A DNA stretch of 64,000 bases from Trichaptum fuscoviolaceum (Eukaryota; Basidiomycota; Agaricomycetes; Hymenochaetales; Trichaptaceae), in the NCBI GenBank assembly GCA_910574455.1, contig CAJSYZ010000012.1, positions 923,317 through 987,316 of the forward strand, read 5' to 3'. Shown here piece by piece: positions 1 through 10,540 of the stretch; position 1 is the stretch's first letter; each line of letters begins with the position of its first letter. The notes beneath the pieces were generated by a model. That model searched no databases, was not told the origin of the DNA, and worked only from the letters and a program-made list of their open reading frames with translations. Made by a program: the position numbers and the translations under genes.

Positions 1-2
1 TG

Positions 3-107
3 CGCTATCTGGAAGCACTCGCGGCATCCACTTCAGGACGTACAGATGGTGAAGGGATGATGGTTAGAGAGGTTGAGAATGTGGTGAGGTGGTTGAGGTG
101 CAATTGA
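3..107 (+). CDS. Possible 3' end of a gene entering from the left
   Basis: An open frame runs in from the window edge and ends at a TGA at 105-107. Its predicted residues (alanine- and serine-rich, then a charged stretch with VREVENVVRWL) look like coding sequence. A GTACGT donor near 159 and a T-rich TTTTTTTGCAG acceptor near 213-223 suggest that the real transcript may continue through one or two introns, so the TGA may not be the true stop. Too little is visible to name a product. Confidence 0.3.
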   Translation, partial: RYLEALAASTSGRTDGEGMMVREVENVVRWLRCN

Positions 108-465
108 GATAACCAGGAGCAGCATTGGCATGCTCGCTGGTGGCAGCAATCCAAGTACGTCTATATTTCATTTGGTTCGTATTTACAAAAAACTTGACTG
201 ATAGTGGCTCGCCTTTTTTTGCAGCTGCACCATAGTCCATTGAGTCGTGCGTGAAAGGCGCTTGCGGCTCTCACCTCCCTTTACACACCCACCCCTTCGC
301 CTTCCCTCTGCGCAATTCAAGTGCGCTACTACACACATTTCCGGACCCGCTCGACGGCGACGAAGACCACCGCTGTGATTGACGCGGGCGACACTTGCGC
401 ACCCAAGACAAACGTGGTGGCTGGCGGCGTTCCGACGGTAGGTTTATTTATTTATTTCATTCACA

Positions 466-502
466 ACGAGCTCAGTGTGGGGTAGGTCCACGCTGAGCTC
501 GT
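466..502. repeat. Inverted repeat, 15-bp arms
   Basis: The arms at 466-480 and 488-502 pair as ACGAGCTCAGTGTGG with CCACGCTGAGCTCGT, with one mismatch and a 7-nt loop. It is the first of several palindromes within 370 bp. Confidence 0.8.
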
Positions 503-576
503 CTTATTAGGCCGCATGCACGCCCTGAGCGCGCGGCGGTGAACGGGCAACGGTGCTGTCCCGTAACCGCCGCCGC

Positions 577-595
577 CGCGCGCATGCGCATGCGC
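577..595. repeat. Alternating purine-pyrimidine palindrome
   Basis: Positions 580-595 form a perfect 16-bp palindrome, GCGCATGCGCATGCGC. It sits in a 19-nt run (577-595) of strictly alternating pyrimidine and purine. Such runs are known to favour Z-DNA; whether this one does is inference. Confidence 0.75.
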
Positions 596-647
596 CGCCC
601 GCTGTAATTTTTATTTGTATTGTAATGTAATTTGTATTTATATATTA

Positions 648-683
648 GCATGGCCTGGACCATCACTATGGTCCAGGCCTTGC
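648..683. repeat. Hairpin with 16-bp arms
   Basis: The arms at 648-663 and 668-683 pair with one mismatch around a 4-nt loop. The core GGCCTGGACCAT / ATGGTCCAGGCC is perfect. It could fold as a tight hairpin in DNA or RNA. Confidence 0.85.
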
Positions 684-820
684 AAATGAAATTAAATGCT
701 TTTTTCCAAATGAATAAGGGGCCCTGCTTTGCTGCCGGGCAAGGCCCTGACAAGGCTCCTTCGGCACGCATGGCTAGGGCAGAGCTGAAAGGCAGAGCGA
801 GCTGCCGAAAGCCTGCCGAA

Positions 821-834
821 GTTACCGCGGTAAC
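821..834. repeat. Perfect 14-bp palindrome
   Basis: GTTACCGCGGTAAC reads the same on both strands. It closes the cluster of palindromes that begins at 466. Confidence 0.8.
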
Positions 835-1874
835 TATACGAACGGGATGCGATAATTACCGTGATTCTATAAGATTATTAGCTGGTACTGGTGCCCATGC
901 CCTCTTCGAAGTGGAGGAGTCACTTACGATGCGAAATGGAGACGAAACGGGTGTACAGGGCGGCGAGAATACTGGCAGCACGATATCTGGATGAGCACAG
1001 CGAATGTTTGACACAGAGAAATGTCTAAGTGTACAATCGTTGCCAGTGGAAAGACGGAAGTAGATGTAGATGGTCTGGGAAGACATGTGTTGACATTTCT
1101 GATTGTGAAGTGTGCTATCAGCCGTGGGATAATGTCTTTATATGATGGTGCTCTGTGGAGACAATGCGAGAGGGTAATAAACTGAGTGTCTCCGTATATG
1201 ATGTCTTTGTCGTAAGATAATTGTAATGTACTTCAGTACGATACACGTTTGAGAAAACGATGACGACGAAAGAGATAGACAGACAGAATTTGAATCAGTG
1301 CATCAGAATATTGACAAGAAAAAAGGTATAAATTTAAGAAGCAAGAGAATCCTTCACTTTACGTGAAATCAGCAGTCTAAAAGTAAGTAACCACTTGTCA
1401 ATTACGCTTATCATCCATTGGATCTCACCTGCGGATCCAATTTGAATTTAGGATTTAAGCTATCAGAGAATGCGGGGCAGGGACAGCAAGTAAGACGCCT
1501 TATATAGGAATATACAACTCATCATACCCCTCACTCACGTGTTATCTATATAGATTGACAATTTGACCCTGATTTGCATAGCCTCACGCTCTGGTTCCAT
1601 AGAGTGGACCTCGGGTAAGGTAAGTCCGATCGACCTCTGTGTGACAGCTGATGAGACCGAGCCTGATCATCGTTATATATGTTCATGTCGTTCAGGGGAG
1701 TATGCGAACGAAGATAGACGTCGGAGGTCATGATTGATCACGCACGAAAGGTAGACGGAATAGTGTAACATTAGAAGGAAAGATAGTACATAGTATGCTA
1801 CATGATATACAAATATATGCGGGCGCATTGCAGACGTAGAATATATGGGGTACATTATGAGATACAAATACAGC

Positions 1875-1906
1875 GAAGAAGAAGAAGAAGAAGAAGAAGA
1901 AGAAGA
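1875..1906. repeat. (GAA)10 microsatellite
   Basis: Ten uninterrupted GAA units lie just past the stop codon of the small minus-strand gene at 1912-2454, that is, in its probable 3' UTR, where they read as TTC repeats. Confidence 0.9.
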
Positions 1907-1911
1907 CGAAA

Positions 1912-2454
1912 TCAAACGACGAAGATCATCGGATAGGTATGGTACCCTTTCCACAACAGGGACGAGGTCTCGAATGGTTGGAAGACAAATTTGTCAACAG
2001 CCCTACGGAAAGTCGTAGCGCGCATCACATCCAGCTAGAACGATAGAGGTAAGTCATACTTTAATGAATAGGAAAGTTGGTTACTAACCCAGACTTCCCC
2101 TTCATTGCATGGTATATGGAAGGTACCAACCCACTGTTGAAGCACACCATAAGCCCGGACGGTCGTGTGGCGGTCGAGGCCATGGGGTGCTTTGCTATTC
2201 GTCACAGATAGGAAGCAAGATGAGAGACATGAAAGGTAAGTAAAAAAAAACACGTACATCACCCTCACGCGCACTATGTGCTCATGCCCATCCAACACCC
2301 AGTTGTAACTCATCGCGACATCAGACGCTAGTTCCTCGGCCAGCGTGCGGTCCGGCGACTGCATAAATGAGTGAGGGAGGTCGTCGACGAAGTCAACGCG
2401 GATGGGGGTTCCCGCATAGGGGTAGTTGTCGATGGTGGCGAAGATGGGAGGCAT
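1912..2454 (-). CDS. Small hypothetical protein, three exons
   Basis: Three exons (2258-2454, 2089-2194, 1912-2034) join in frame into about 141 residues. The first intron has a strong GTACGT donor and is about 63 nt long; the second starts GTTAGT. The protein begins MPPIFATIDNYPYAG and contains acidic segments followed by a run with Trp and Cys (QQWVGTFHIPCNEGEVW). I recognise no domain, signal peptide or membrane helix. The evidence is the open frame held across two plausible introns and non-random composition. The start is the first ATG of the open exon, and an upstream exon cannot be excluded. The tail after residue 110 is the least certain part. Confidence 0.4.
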
Positions 2455-3932
2455 CGAGGTAAGATAAGATGAAGAGGAATTAGAAGAGAGTAGTTGATAT
2501 GATGAATAGAGAGGGAGAAAGACATTGTGTAACTATTATATATGTGACGAGAAGACTAGTATTGGGCTTGTGCGTTGTGTACAGCCATACCATTTACAGC
2601 TCATGAGAAAACTTACAGAGTCAGGCGCATTACATTAAACCTTATACAACTTCGATCAATCCGCCGCCTCAAATGCGAGCTACGTATGCTGATTTACTAC
2701 TCGGTTGGGTTTCCCTCGAATGAACAAGTGAGGTAATGCAACGAGATATGCGTACGAGAAACTGATTATTTATCTCCACAGACTGTACCAATTGGCTTGA
2801 AACGCCGACAGTTATCGTATATAAAGACAAAGGTAACAAAGTTTGAGATACCACATGTCGATCTAATTTTAACCCATGGGACAATGTCCGAGGATCCGAT
2901 GGGCAGTGCGCATGTGTGATAGCAAGGTATGGCTTCGAAAAGCTAGGACACGAAAGAAATGACTCGAATCCACGGCGTGGTCAAGAAGAAGAGAAGTCGA
3001 GGAACGTGTTCGATGCGCAGTTATCGGACAGAAGGACAATGAGCCAGGGCGGCTGCGGGGACGACTTGCTATGACTTGCAGTCTAAACGCACTGCATGGG
3101 ATCAGATTTAATGTCCATGGTACGCGCTTGATCAATGTTAACGGAGTATGGATAGTGTTCTGATCCTCATTGTCTTGCCAGATAATTTTATTTCCGAGGA
3201 AGCAAGTTCGTAGATCTCACGATCTGGCTTTGTAGTATGTAATTTGTTATTTCTTGAAAGTGGTACGTAACGTACCAGCTGATACCTGTAGGTTTCGCCG
3301 GATCGAGACCGCAATGAGTCAATGTAGCGAACCCGGCCGAAGATGTGTGAGAGAAACCCTTGTGATATACCGACTATATGAATGCAGGCCATCGTATGGC
3401 GTTGAACTTTGCTAATTTAATTGAAGAAGGACGGCTTCTTAGGGGCAGAAGTGTATGCAGCGAGGCAGGCAGTGCAGGTGCATGTAAGGTGTATACGGCA
3501 GACAAAACAGGTTCGTATGTGCAGCGGTTCGAAATGCGAATACGACTGAAGGCGGTGTAAATACGAACGCGGCATATGTTCGAAATAATACAGGAGGCAG
3601 AAGGGCTGCGGATAAAACTCAATTGACGGTCATTGGATGCATCAGTGGTAGTGGAGGCCGTCGATCCGGTGAGAGGCATGAAACTGAATGTGCTAAGTAT
3701 GTTTGACTGAATATTCCAGTTGCAGGCTAATTACAATGGAGCATCGGATGCAAGCCTGGGTACATAACGTGCCATCTAAAATCCAGTATCCAACCGGAAT
3801 TCCACAAATAAGCTCGTGCATGATGTAGGAGACACGGAAACGGTCCAAATTTAGTAAGATTTCAAATCATCATTACTGGTCTGAATGATAACGCTGGGTA
3901 CGGACAGGCATCCGAGACTTAACTCAACGAGC
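2455..3932. other. Intergenic stretch, left flank of the two-gene unit
   Basis: No supported gene. It holds a short palindrome at 3261-3277 (8-bp arms TGGTACGT / ACGTACCA) and a small cluster of GTTCG-type motifs at 3511-3586. Neither matches the repeat array on the far side of the unit. Confidence 0.5.
3511..3586. repeat. GTTCG motif cluster
   Basis: GTTCGAAAT occurs twice (3527-3535 and 3578-3586). GTTCGTAT (3511-3518) and its reverse complement ATACGAAC (3561-3568) flank the first copy. These short repeats sit about 350 bp upstream of the partner gene. They could be binding sites or chance. Confidence 0.35.
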
Positions 3933-6543
3933 ATGTTTGGTAAACGGAAAGGTCGCCCACCTGGCAGCACACGCCATTCGGCTGGAGTACCTACACGGCG
4001 TAGCTTACGCCTGAATACGGAACGCACGAATACAAGAGTACATGTCGAACGTGTGGCTGACGGTGAAGGAGATAGAGCATCCAGTCCGGACTCTCCAACA
4101 AGCAGCTTGCTATCATCCTTGGACGGTGAGTGTACCATTAATACATTCAATATGACACCTTCAGTTCTAACGAAACGAAATTAGAGGAAACTTCAGAGTC
4201 CAGGAATGTGTCAAAGGATGAAAATCGCCTCGAGACAGGAACAAATCCCGCCCATCACGTAGAAGAACGTGCCCAGCAGCCAGTCGGTAAGAATGAAATG
4301 TTTATTGTATATGGGCGTGATTCTAACAGTACATGGATTATCTGCGCAAAAAGGTCAAAGCCTTGAGGATCCGTTGGGGGACATCCAGAGTGGATTAGAC
4401 TGTACGTGATTAATTAAGTGATAATAAGGACATCTGCATTGACTTAGTCATGATATTAAACAGTCTCGGAATGGATCAGGCCGGATATGTTGGCCAGTCC
4501 ACCCACTGGGCAGGCAGCGCTTCATCAAGACATCGAATCAGACAACACGCACGCAACCCAGCAGAGTGAGGAAGAAAGGGCGTCTGAAGAGCCGATACGT
4601 GATAACTTCACGTCTCAAGCATCGACTTCGAACACTACGGAAGTCACAAATGCTACACACACGGATGGGACGCAGACATCCAACGAGGACATTTGTCATC
4701 CAAATGTGCACCATGAAACCGATGCCACTGGTATGGCTCCCTCTGTCGAAGCGCCAGGCAACAGATCACAGTCTTTGACTTCATCAGAGTCCGATACAGC
4801 GAGTACCATACATAGCCAGTCATCCGGAGACGTCGCGCATCCTTTGACCCCGGATGTCCCTCAAGACGTAGATGTTCATGCCGCATCCGTCGCCGAGGTC
4901 AGGAATACAGCGATAGGAAACTCCGGGTCATCTGGAGTAACGCACCTGGCAAATACGGCAGAGGGCTCTGTGTCCGCCTCTGCGCAATCGCACAACGCAC
5001 CCGTTCCCGTCACAAGCCAAAGACGGACTGCACAACAGTATGTCATGGTCACAGACGATGACGAGTCCTGGGAGATAGAGATGCAACGGATCCGTAGATA
5101 TCGGGAACGTTTCTCCGCTGTAGCGTCACCCGATGTATCTGTTAGAAGGATGTCGGTCGATAATGAAGTCCCAGGTGAAGGTAATGCACATATAGTCAAC
5201 GATGACCATTTCGAAAATCCAATTTTATTGAGAAATGGTATGTTTGGTCACGTACTTATCTGTTCATCATACATGGACTAACAATACTGTAATAGAAGAC
5301 CCCGTGGAGAATACTACACGTCTGCAGGGTTCCGTGCGTCAGATTCAACAAGATTATCGAGGAAATGACGAAGGTCAAGAGGGGGTCTACTGTACCGTTT
5401 ATGCTACGGTCCCTAGTCGTGCACGTCCGGTCGTTAGCACGCGGGTGCGGGTGCAACTGTCACCAATATCGAACTATCCTCGAACTTGCGATTTAATTGA
5501 GGCCATCGACAACTTGCCAGACAGCACGGCAATCAAGATAGTATTTGGTAACATTCACAACCCAGGTAATGCTCTGTGGTTGGGAACATCATTGACACCC
5601 TTTGTACTCGATGACAATGAACCACCTATTGAGTATGGGTTCAAAGACCTATGTCTTTTCCACGATGCCAGATCGTGTGAGGAGTTTGTTCCTAGAGCTT
5701 ACTCACACGATGCAAGCATTCGAACTCGCTTTGCAATCCCTGAAAGTAGTGCAATATATGTACTCCATGTTTACTACATGCATAGCGTGAGTGGCATCTC
5801 AGATATGACTGTTAATAGCTGACAACTAATTGCAGAACATTATCATGCCGGCACCGCCTGCTCCCATCGAGACACCGCCTGTCCCCATAGAGGCACCACC
5901 TGCTCCTCCCGTTCAGCAGCCAACTATTCCCCATGATGTTCTTCAGTTTCTACAAAATAGATTCCCAGACATCTGCAACCAACTTCACGCACTCAATGTT
6001 CATCCGTATGGAGCGGCATACAGTGGCTACTTCAAGTTCTTTAGGATGTTACCTGCCTTACAAGAGAAGATAAAGGGGACAGGAATCTCAAGAAGTCATA
6101 TTCTTGCCTGGTTAGGACTCGAGGAAGGAGGTTTGAAAGCGAGGGATACGAGGTGGAGTACGATCTCGTCCATGCTGAGATCGTATCGAAGCACGGATCT
6201 CAGTATCATTAGGCATGCTCTCAAGGCTTACAGTCCCAGATCAGACTTATACTTTCGAGACGCCTTTTTCAATATGGAGATCGACGAGCCTCTTCCGCTC
6301 CCAAAAACACTGGGAAAAGCTGCTGAATGGAAGGACGAGCCGATGAAGGCGGTTGCGGACAAATGGTTTATCGTGTTGTGTAACATGATGGACCCAGATC
6401 GTGACTTTGTAATGTGGGGTGCAGAAACCAATTCGGTATTTGACGAGATCATGATCCGAGCATCCTTCAACTACTTCTATGTTATCGCAAAGGCCGTGGA
6501 TAAGGGCAAGGGAATTGAACAGGTAGAACCTCATGATGTGTAG
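3933..6543 (+). CDS. Large protein of unknown family, partner of the integrase gene
   Basis: Six exons (3933-4125, 4185-4286, 4354-4401, 4464-5237, 5296-5786, 5836-6543) join in frame to 771 residues. An in-frame ATG at 3885 would add 16 residues. The N-terminus carries an AT-hook-like core (KRKGRPPGS). Residues up to about 370 are Ser/Thr/Asp-rich and probably disordered. A more ordered region follows around YPRTCDLIEAIDNLPDS, then a proline-rich linker (PAPPAPIETPPVPIEAP), then a compact C-terminal domain of about 200 residues containing WLGLEEGG and WFIVLCNMMDPDRDF. I do not recognise any of these domains. Its stop lies 29 bp from the stop of the convergent integrase gene. A DNA-binding accessory role is inference from the AT-hook and the neighbour. 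Confidence 0.7.
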
Positions 6544-6572
6544 TAATGGGAAATAACAGTGATATATATTGT

Positions 6573-8439
6573 TTAGAATTCGTCTGATAATTCTCTACAA
6601 ACACGTAATCCTAAGATCCATTTCCGCCGTAGTGTAAGGCGGTCTTCTGTATGTTCAGGAAAATGGTCGCTAATCTGTTCGAATAGGAGTCGGAGGTTCT
6701 CCTCGTCTAATGGACAGTTCGATGGCTCACACGGGACATGCGCCATATCGCGTGGCATGTTAGCTGGCGGATCGGCAAGATGTGGGACATCTGCATCGTC
6801 TGCTGCATAGACTCGCTCACGCACACGGTTATCCGCCAGTGCCTCCCAATCAATGCCAATCGCGTCTACGTTCTCCTCCTCGGCTTCTGCGTCCTCTTCT
6901 TCAATAGTCCGATCTGCGAGCCCGCGTGCGCCATATCGCTGAATCCCCCATGTCCATTTCTCCACTGGGCTCTCTGCCCTTTCGCCTTGTGATAGACATC
7001 ATTGTCTTCGTCAGAATGCCTGTTCATATGTGATTTAGCGGCTTACCAGCTACCGTCATTCTGTGCGAATTCCACATCCCGACCCACTTTCGAACTTCGA
7101 TATTGATGTCCTCGAGGAACAGGTATGAAATCAACCATTTATGAGCTCGTATCGCGGTATTGAGTTCATAATTAGCCTCAAGAGTTTGGAAGAACTCCTT
7201 CCATTTCCTCCCGAATCCTCGCGTTACGTCGTACCAAAGGCGTTCTATACGAGAATTGTGCACGCTCCTTGAAGAGGTTAATTCTCACAGTATGTGATGG
7301 TATGAAAGTCTGTCTTACGGTCCCCATATGTATGAGCCCCTTCCCAATCCGCGCTCCCTCTCCATTATTCCTGCGACTACTAGGTTTTCGGTGCCATGAT
7401 CACCCCGAACCCGAAAAGGGAGGCCGTAAAGCTGAGTTGCTCGCACGAAGAGATGGCCGACTGTTATTGCACGGTTGTTGTTGCTCACTTGCATAGCTAC
7501 GACAAGTCTAGAGAAGCCATCAATGAATCCATGGATGACCCATCCGAACTTAATTAGACCTAGTATTTCCTGAGCTTCATTTAATGGGATGTTTTTCAAT
7601 GCAACGTACCATGTTGACCATCATGATGCCACAATGAATTTGGACCCGGTACACGATACACTCGGCGCACAATCTGTCTGCCTCCGAATACACCTGGAAC
7701 TCCATCTATTGCCAGAAGGGCGGCTGTGATTCGAGTCCGTGGAACGTTGTGTCCCCGGTCTCGAAAATACCCTCCTAGCATTATAAGACCGGCATTTGGG
7801 AACGTGCGTCGAGCATTCGTGATATGCTCAATGATCTCTTCGTCAGTGAGCACTGACACAGCTACGGTGGCTGTAGTATGGTGTCGTATAACCGTGCCGT
7901 CGGCTTGCTCCACGTCTTGGAAGACTGGCGGCATTGGCTGCACCAGTCCAAGTTCGAGTGCTCGCCGTCTCACCGTCCTTCGGCTGCATCCCAGAACTTC
8001 AGATATACGTGTTGGTCCACGTAGACGAAGGCCATATTCGAGGAAATTCTGATCTATCTCCTTGCGCGGACGCCCTTTTCTTCCAGTGTGAACAGTCCGC
8101 AGTGCACTTACGAGGGGGACTTCTGCAGGCTCATTTGCCATGTAAATAGCCTGGTCGAGGTCGTCTATCATGATACGGATCGATTCTTCAAATACAGCGT
8201 ATTCCTCGACTGTGAATACATCCCGATGCTGTGTAAAACTGCTTAGAATACTATCTGTAATCCACTGATGTACTACTTACATTCTCCCCTGCTTGTGCCA
8301 ATGTCATTGCATCCTCTCTGACAAGTTCAACCCGATTGTCATCACCTAGCTCTGTGCGACATGCAAGCTCAACCCTTCGCCACAGACGACGGAAGGCCGC
8401 TCGGATGTTATTTCGATGATTAGGCCTATTAGCGTCCAT
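6573..8439 (-). CDS. Integrase-core (DDE) protein
   Basis: Five exons (8281-8439, 7610-8228, 7319-7559, 7047-7267, 6573-6985) give exactly 551 codons. The order is an N-terminal helical segment, an AT-hook-like GRKGRPRKE, a helix-turn-helix (SEVLGCSRRTVRRRALELGL), then a retroviral-type integrase core. The catalytic triad is visible: Asp256 in HHDGQHG, Asp313 in RGDHGTEN and Glu348 in SVHNSRIERLW, the last two 35 residues apart as in DD35E enzymes. The C-terminal SPVEKWTWGIQRYGARG and later IDWEAL segments match what I recall of the integrase-core family found in Agaricomycetes and some animals. No reverse transcriptase or gag lies nearby, so it is not a retroelement fragment. It may be an active transposase or a domesticated gene. 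The frame is intact. Confidence 0.88.
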
Positions 8440-8507
8440 GGACGTAGTGGTAGTGTGGTAGTGTAGCTTAGTACTTAATTGTCATGAGGGTCTCAGGGTT
8501 AAATGTA

Positions 8508-8914
8508 ACGTGTTATAACACGCAACATACTATTTTATTTTACTATTCAGACATTGCTTTAGACTTTAAGATCTTCCAGTAACGCGTTCTAACGCGTTAC
8601 AACGCGTTCAAGGCAACATGTAACAACGTGTCATAACGTGTCACCCTTTTCTACTCCAATGTGTAAACTGTGTTGTCTAATCTTATTAAATTCTCCGTAA
8701 CGCGTTATAACACGTTCATGTAACTAGTAGTAACGCGTTCTTTAATAATATTAATTTGTCTGATAATGTTTAGACATACATATAGAATTCCGCTTTTACA
8801 TATTGCTATCTAAGTTGACGCGTTATCACGCGTTATAACGCGCAGATGCACGTGACAACGCGTCCGGAACGCGTCGTTGCACGTGCGAACGCGTTACAAC
8901 ACGTTACAACACGT
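8508..8914. repeat. Phased AACGCGTT/AACACGTT array
   Basis: At least 15 copies of ACGCGT or the close variants ACACGT, ACGTGT and ACGCGC fall in clusters. The first sites of three clusters lie at 8582, 8700 and 8818, exactly 118 bp apart. Within clusters the spacing is about one helical turn: 8582, 8592, 8602, then 8626, 8636; 8700, 8710; 8818, 8828, 8838, 8858, 8869, 8889, 8899, 8909. AT-rich spacers carry TTAGAC/GTCTAA motifs. A perfect palindrome, CGTGTTATAACACG, lies at 8509-8522. The array begins 70 bp upstream of the integrase start codon. It could be an operator-like regulatory array or subterminal transposase-binding repeats. Confidence 0.85.
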
Positions 8915-9789
8915 TATAATAAGAAAATTCACATGTTTGCTTTGTAAATAGCCATTTTTGGCCAGTAAGGCTCACGAAAAGCTGAGGCTTGCTAGAGTGC
9001 ATATAATAAGCTGAGAGCCATTTGATTGATTTTGTAGAGGATGGAATTCTTTGAGAAAAGAGAAAAGAACGAAGGTGCTTACTGTCACTACATCATGATG
9101 TACTTATGGACATACTACACATCGTGTACAAATAAACAATACATTATTTGATATCTTTCCCACGCTCACTGTCAGGCTGCACGACAGTCGTCGACAACGA
9201 TGCGTGTCTCTCAACTCACCAAAGCTGGCTCTACTAGAATCTTAAAGAGAGACCAAGTATATCCCATCAATTAAACTTCGACTTCGAGCGGCATCGGTCA
9301 AGGTGAAAGTCCGCGATCGCATGCTTTTCTCATATCATTCTTTGTGCGGAACGCCCCGGCTCGCTCGGACTATCTCTGCCTGCAGCGCCTCTCGCAATGG
9401 TCTCACGGCGATTTACAAAATGCTAATGCAGACTATCCTGCAGCTCAACTTTGATATTGAGCGGCGAAGTGTATTGTCTCCCCACAAGCTCCAAATGCTT
9501 CGATCATAACTGATTGATCCGAAAGTTCAGCTCTGCGTCTTTCCCGATCTCCTCGCATATTGACCTGCAGGCTAGGAATATCGAGGTGATACGCCGCTGA
9601 GATGCAATATATACAGGCGAAACGCGCTGCTTCGCTAGGAGCTAGGAGCCTGAGTTTATCCATCAAGAACACGAGGTCGAAGCCGCGGCTGATTGCTGCG
9701 GCTGTCCACATGCAAGTTACGTTGCATCAAAATGCTTTGTCCTCTATCCATAGGAGGCTGCTCAGGGTGCATATTCTGCTTCCAAAGCT
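8915..9789. other. No clear gene
   Basis: Only short frames without splice support are visible. A minus-strand frame at 9445-9711 has ordinary composition but no recognisable motif. It might belong with the weak gene candidate to its right. Confidence 0.4.
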
Positions 9790-10540
9790 AAGTGATGCCT
9801 GACGATCGTTTCTCACAGAGTAGCCCCCGGTGTCCTATCAAATCATTATTATCACAGACTGAGGGCGCTCGCTTTTTGCAGCTCTCCGAAAGGGAACCAG
9901 GGAGGCAACCTGTCATTGCGATCTGCATTGAGCTAGGACGTTTTGTCTTAGTCGATCTTAATTCGAGACGGCGTACAGCATTCTGCAAATGCTTGCGATC
10001 CCTAGATGGTAGCTGTGAAAATGTACGTACGCTTATCGTTCAGAAGCATGTGGTTTATCAATGATGGCTATATCTATTTGCGAGAGAGAATACTAACCTT
10101 CTCCTTTACAATAGGGCGTGGATTTATGGGTATGACCTTGACCTATAAGTGTGTATCTCTTCCTACTTTGAATACTACTGTACGTGCCAGAGTCGCTTGA
10201 GTGTGACGAGCTTTCATTTTTTACGACTTCATCGTCGTCTAGATCATGCAAAGATACATTTCATATGTCCATTCGCATTTATCTCCGGCTAGTATAGCCC
10301 TGTCGCGTTATTGAGCAGCTGTGCCGCTTGGTCTGAGAACTGATCGCTCCTGATCTTGCGAATATTCACTAAAGCATTACAGTAAACATTCAGTGGGATA
10401 AGATACTCGCCTGTCCATTAGTACAAGGCCGTAGATTAGACAATGACGATGCTTGTTCACATCGAAGCTCCCAAGTACATGGATGAGCTAACAAAGTCTA
10501 TCAGGGTTCCCATCACTAATTAATATCGCTTCTCATTTTC
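9790..10540 (-). pseudogene. Possible gene or gene remnant with several coherent frames
   Basis: On the minus strand three open pieces read like protein: one around 10284-10410 (with NVYCNALVNIRKIRSDQFSD), an acidic Ser-rich piece around 10105-10260, and a basic piece around 9795-10005 (QNAVRRLELRSTKTKRPSS). Stops or phase clashes between them could not be removed with convincing introns. This could be a decayed gene or a real gene with exons I failed to join. No family is recognised. Confidence 0.25.

Larger units (their letters stand above)
108..1911. other. Gene-poor stretch with palindromes and a GAA tract
   Basis: No credible gene was seen. The 466-834 part is GC-rich and packed with inverted repeats, listed separately. 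The 1000-1870 part is AT-rich with only short random frames. A (GAA)n tract closes the stretch. Confidence 0.6.

Noticed and set aside
632..994. Open frame of 120 codons in the palindrome block
   Set aside because: The frame crosses all the inverted repeats, its product has no protein-like pattern, and other frames are equally open.
2621..8511. Possible terminal inverted repeat: ATTACATTAAACCTT near 2625-2641 against the reverse complement of GGTTAAATGTAACG near 8497-8510
   Set aside because: Only about 13 of 16 bases match, it was found by eye over several kb of AT-rich sequence, and no target-site duplication was seen. It is expected by chance.
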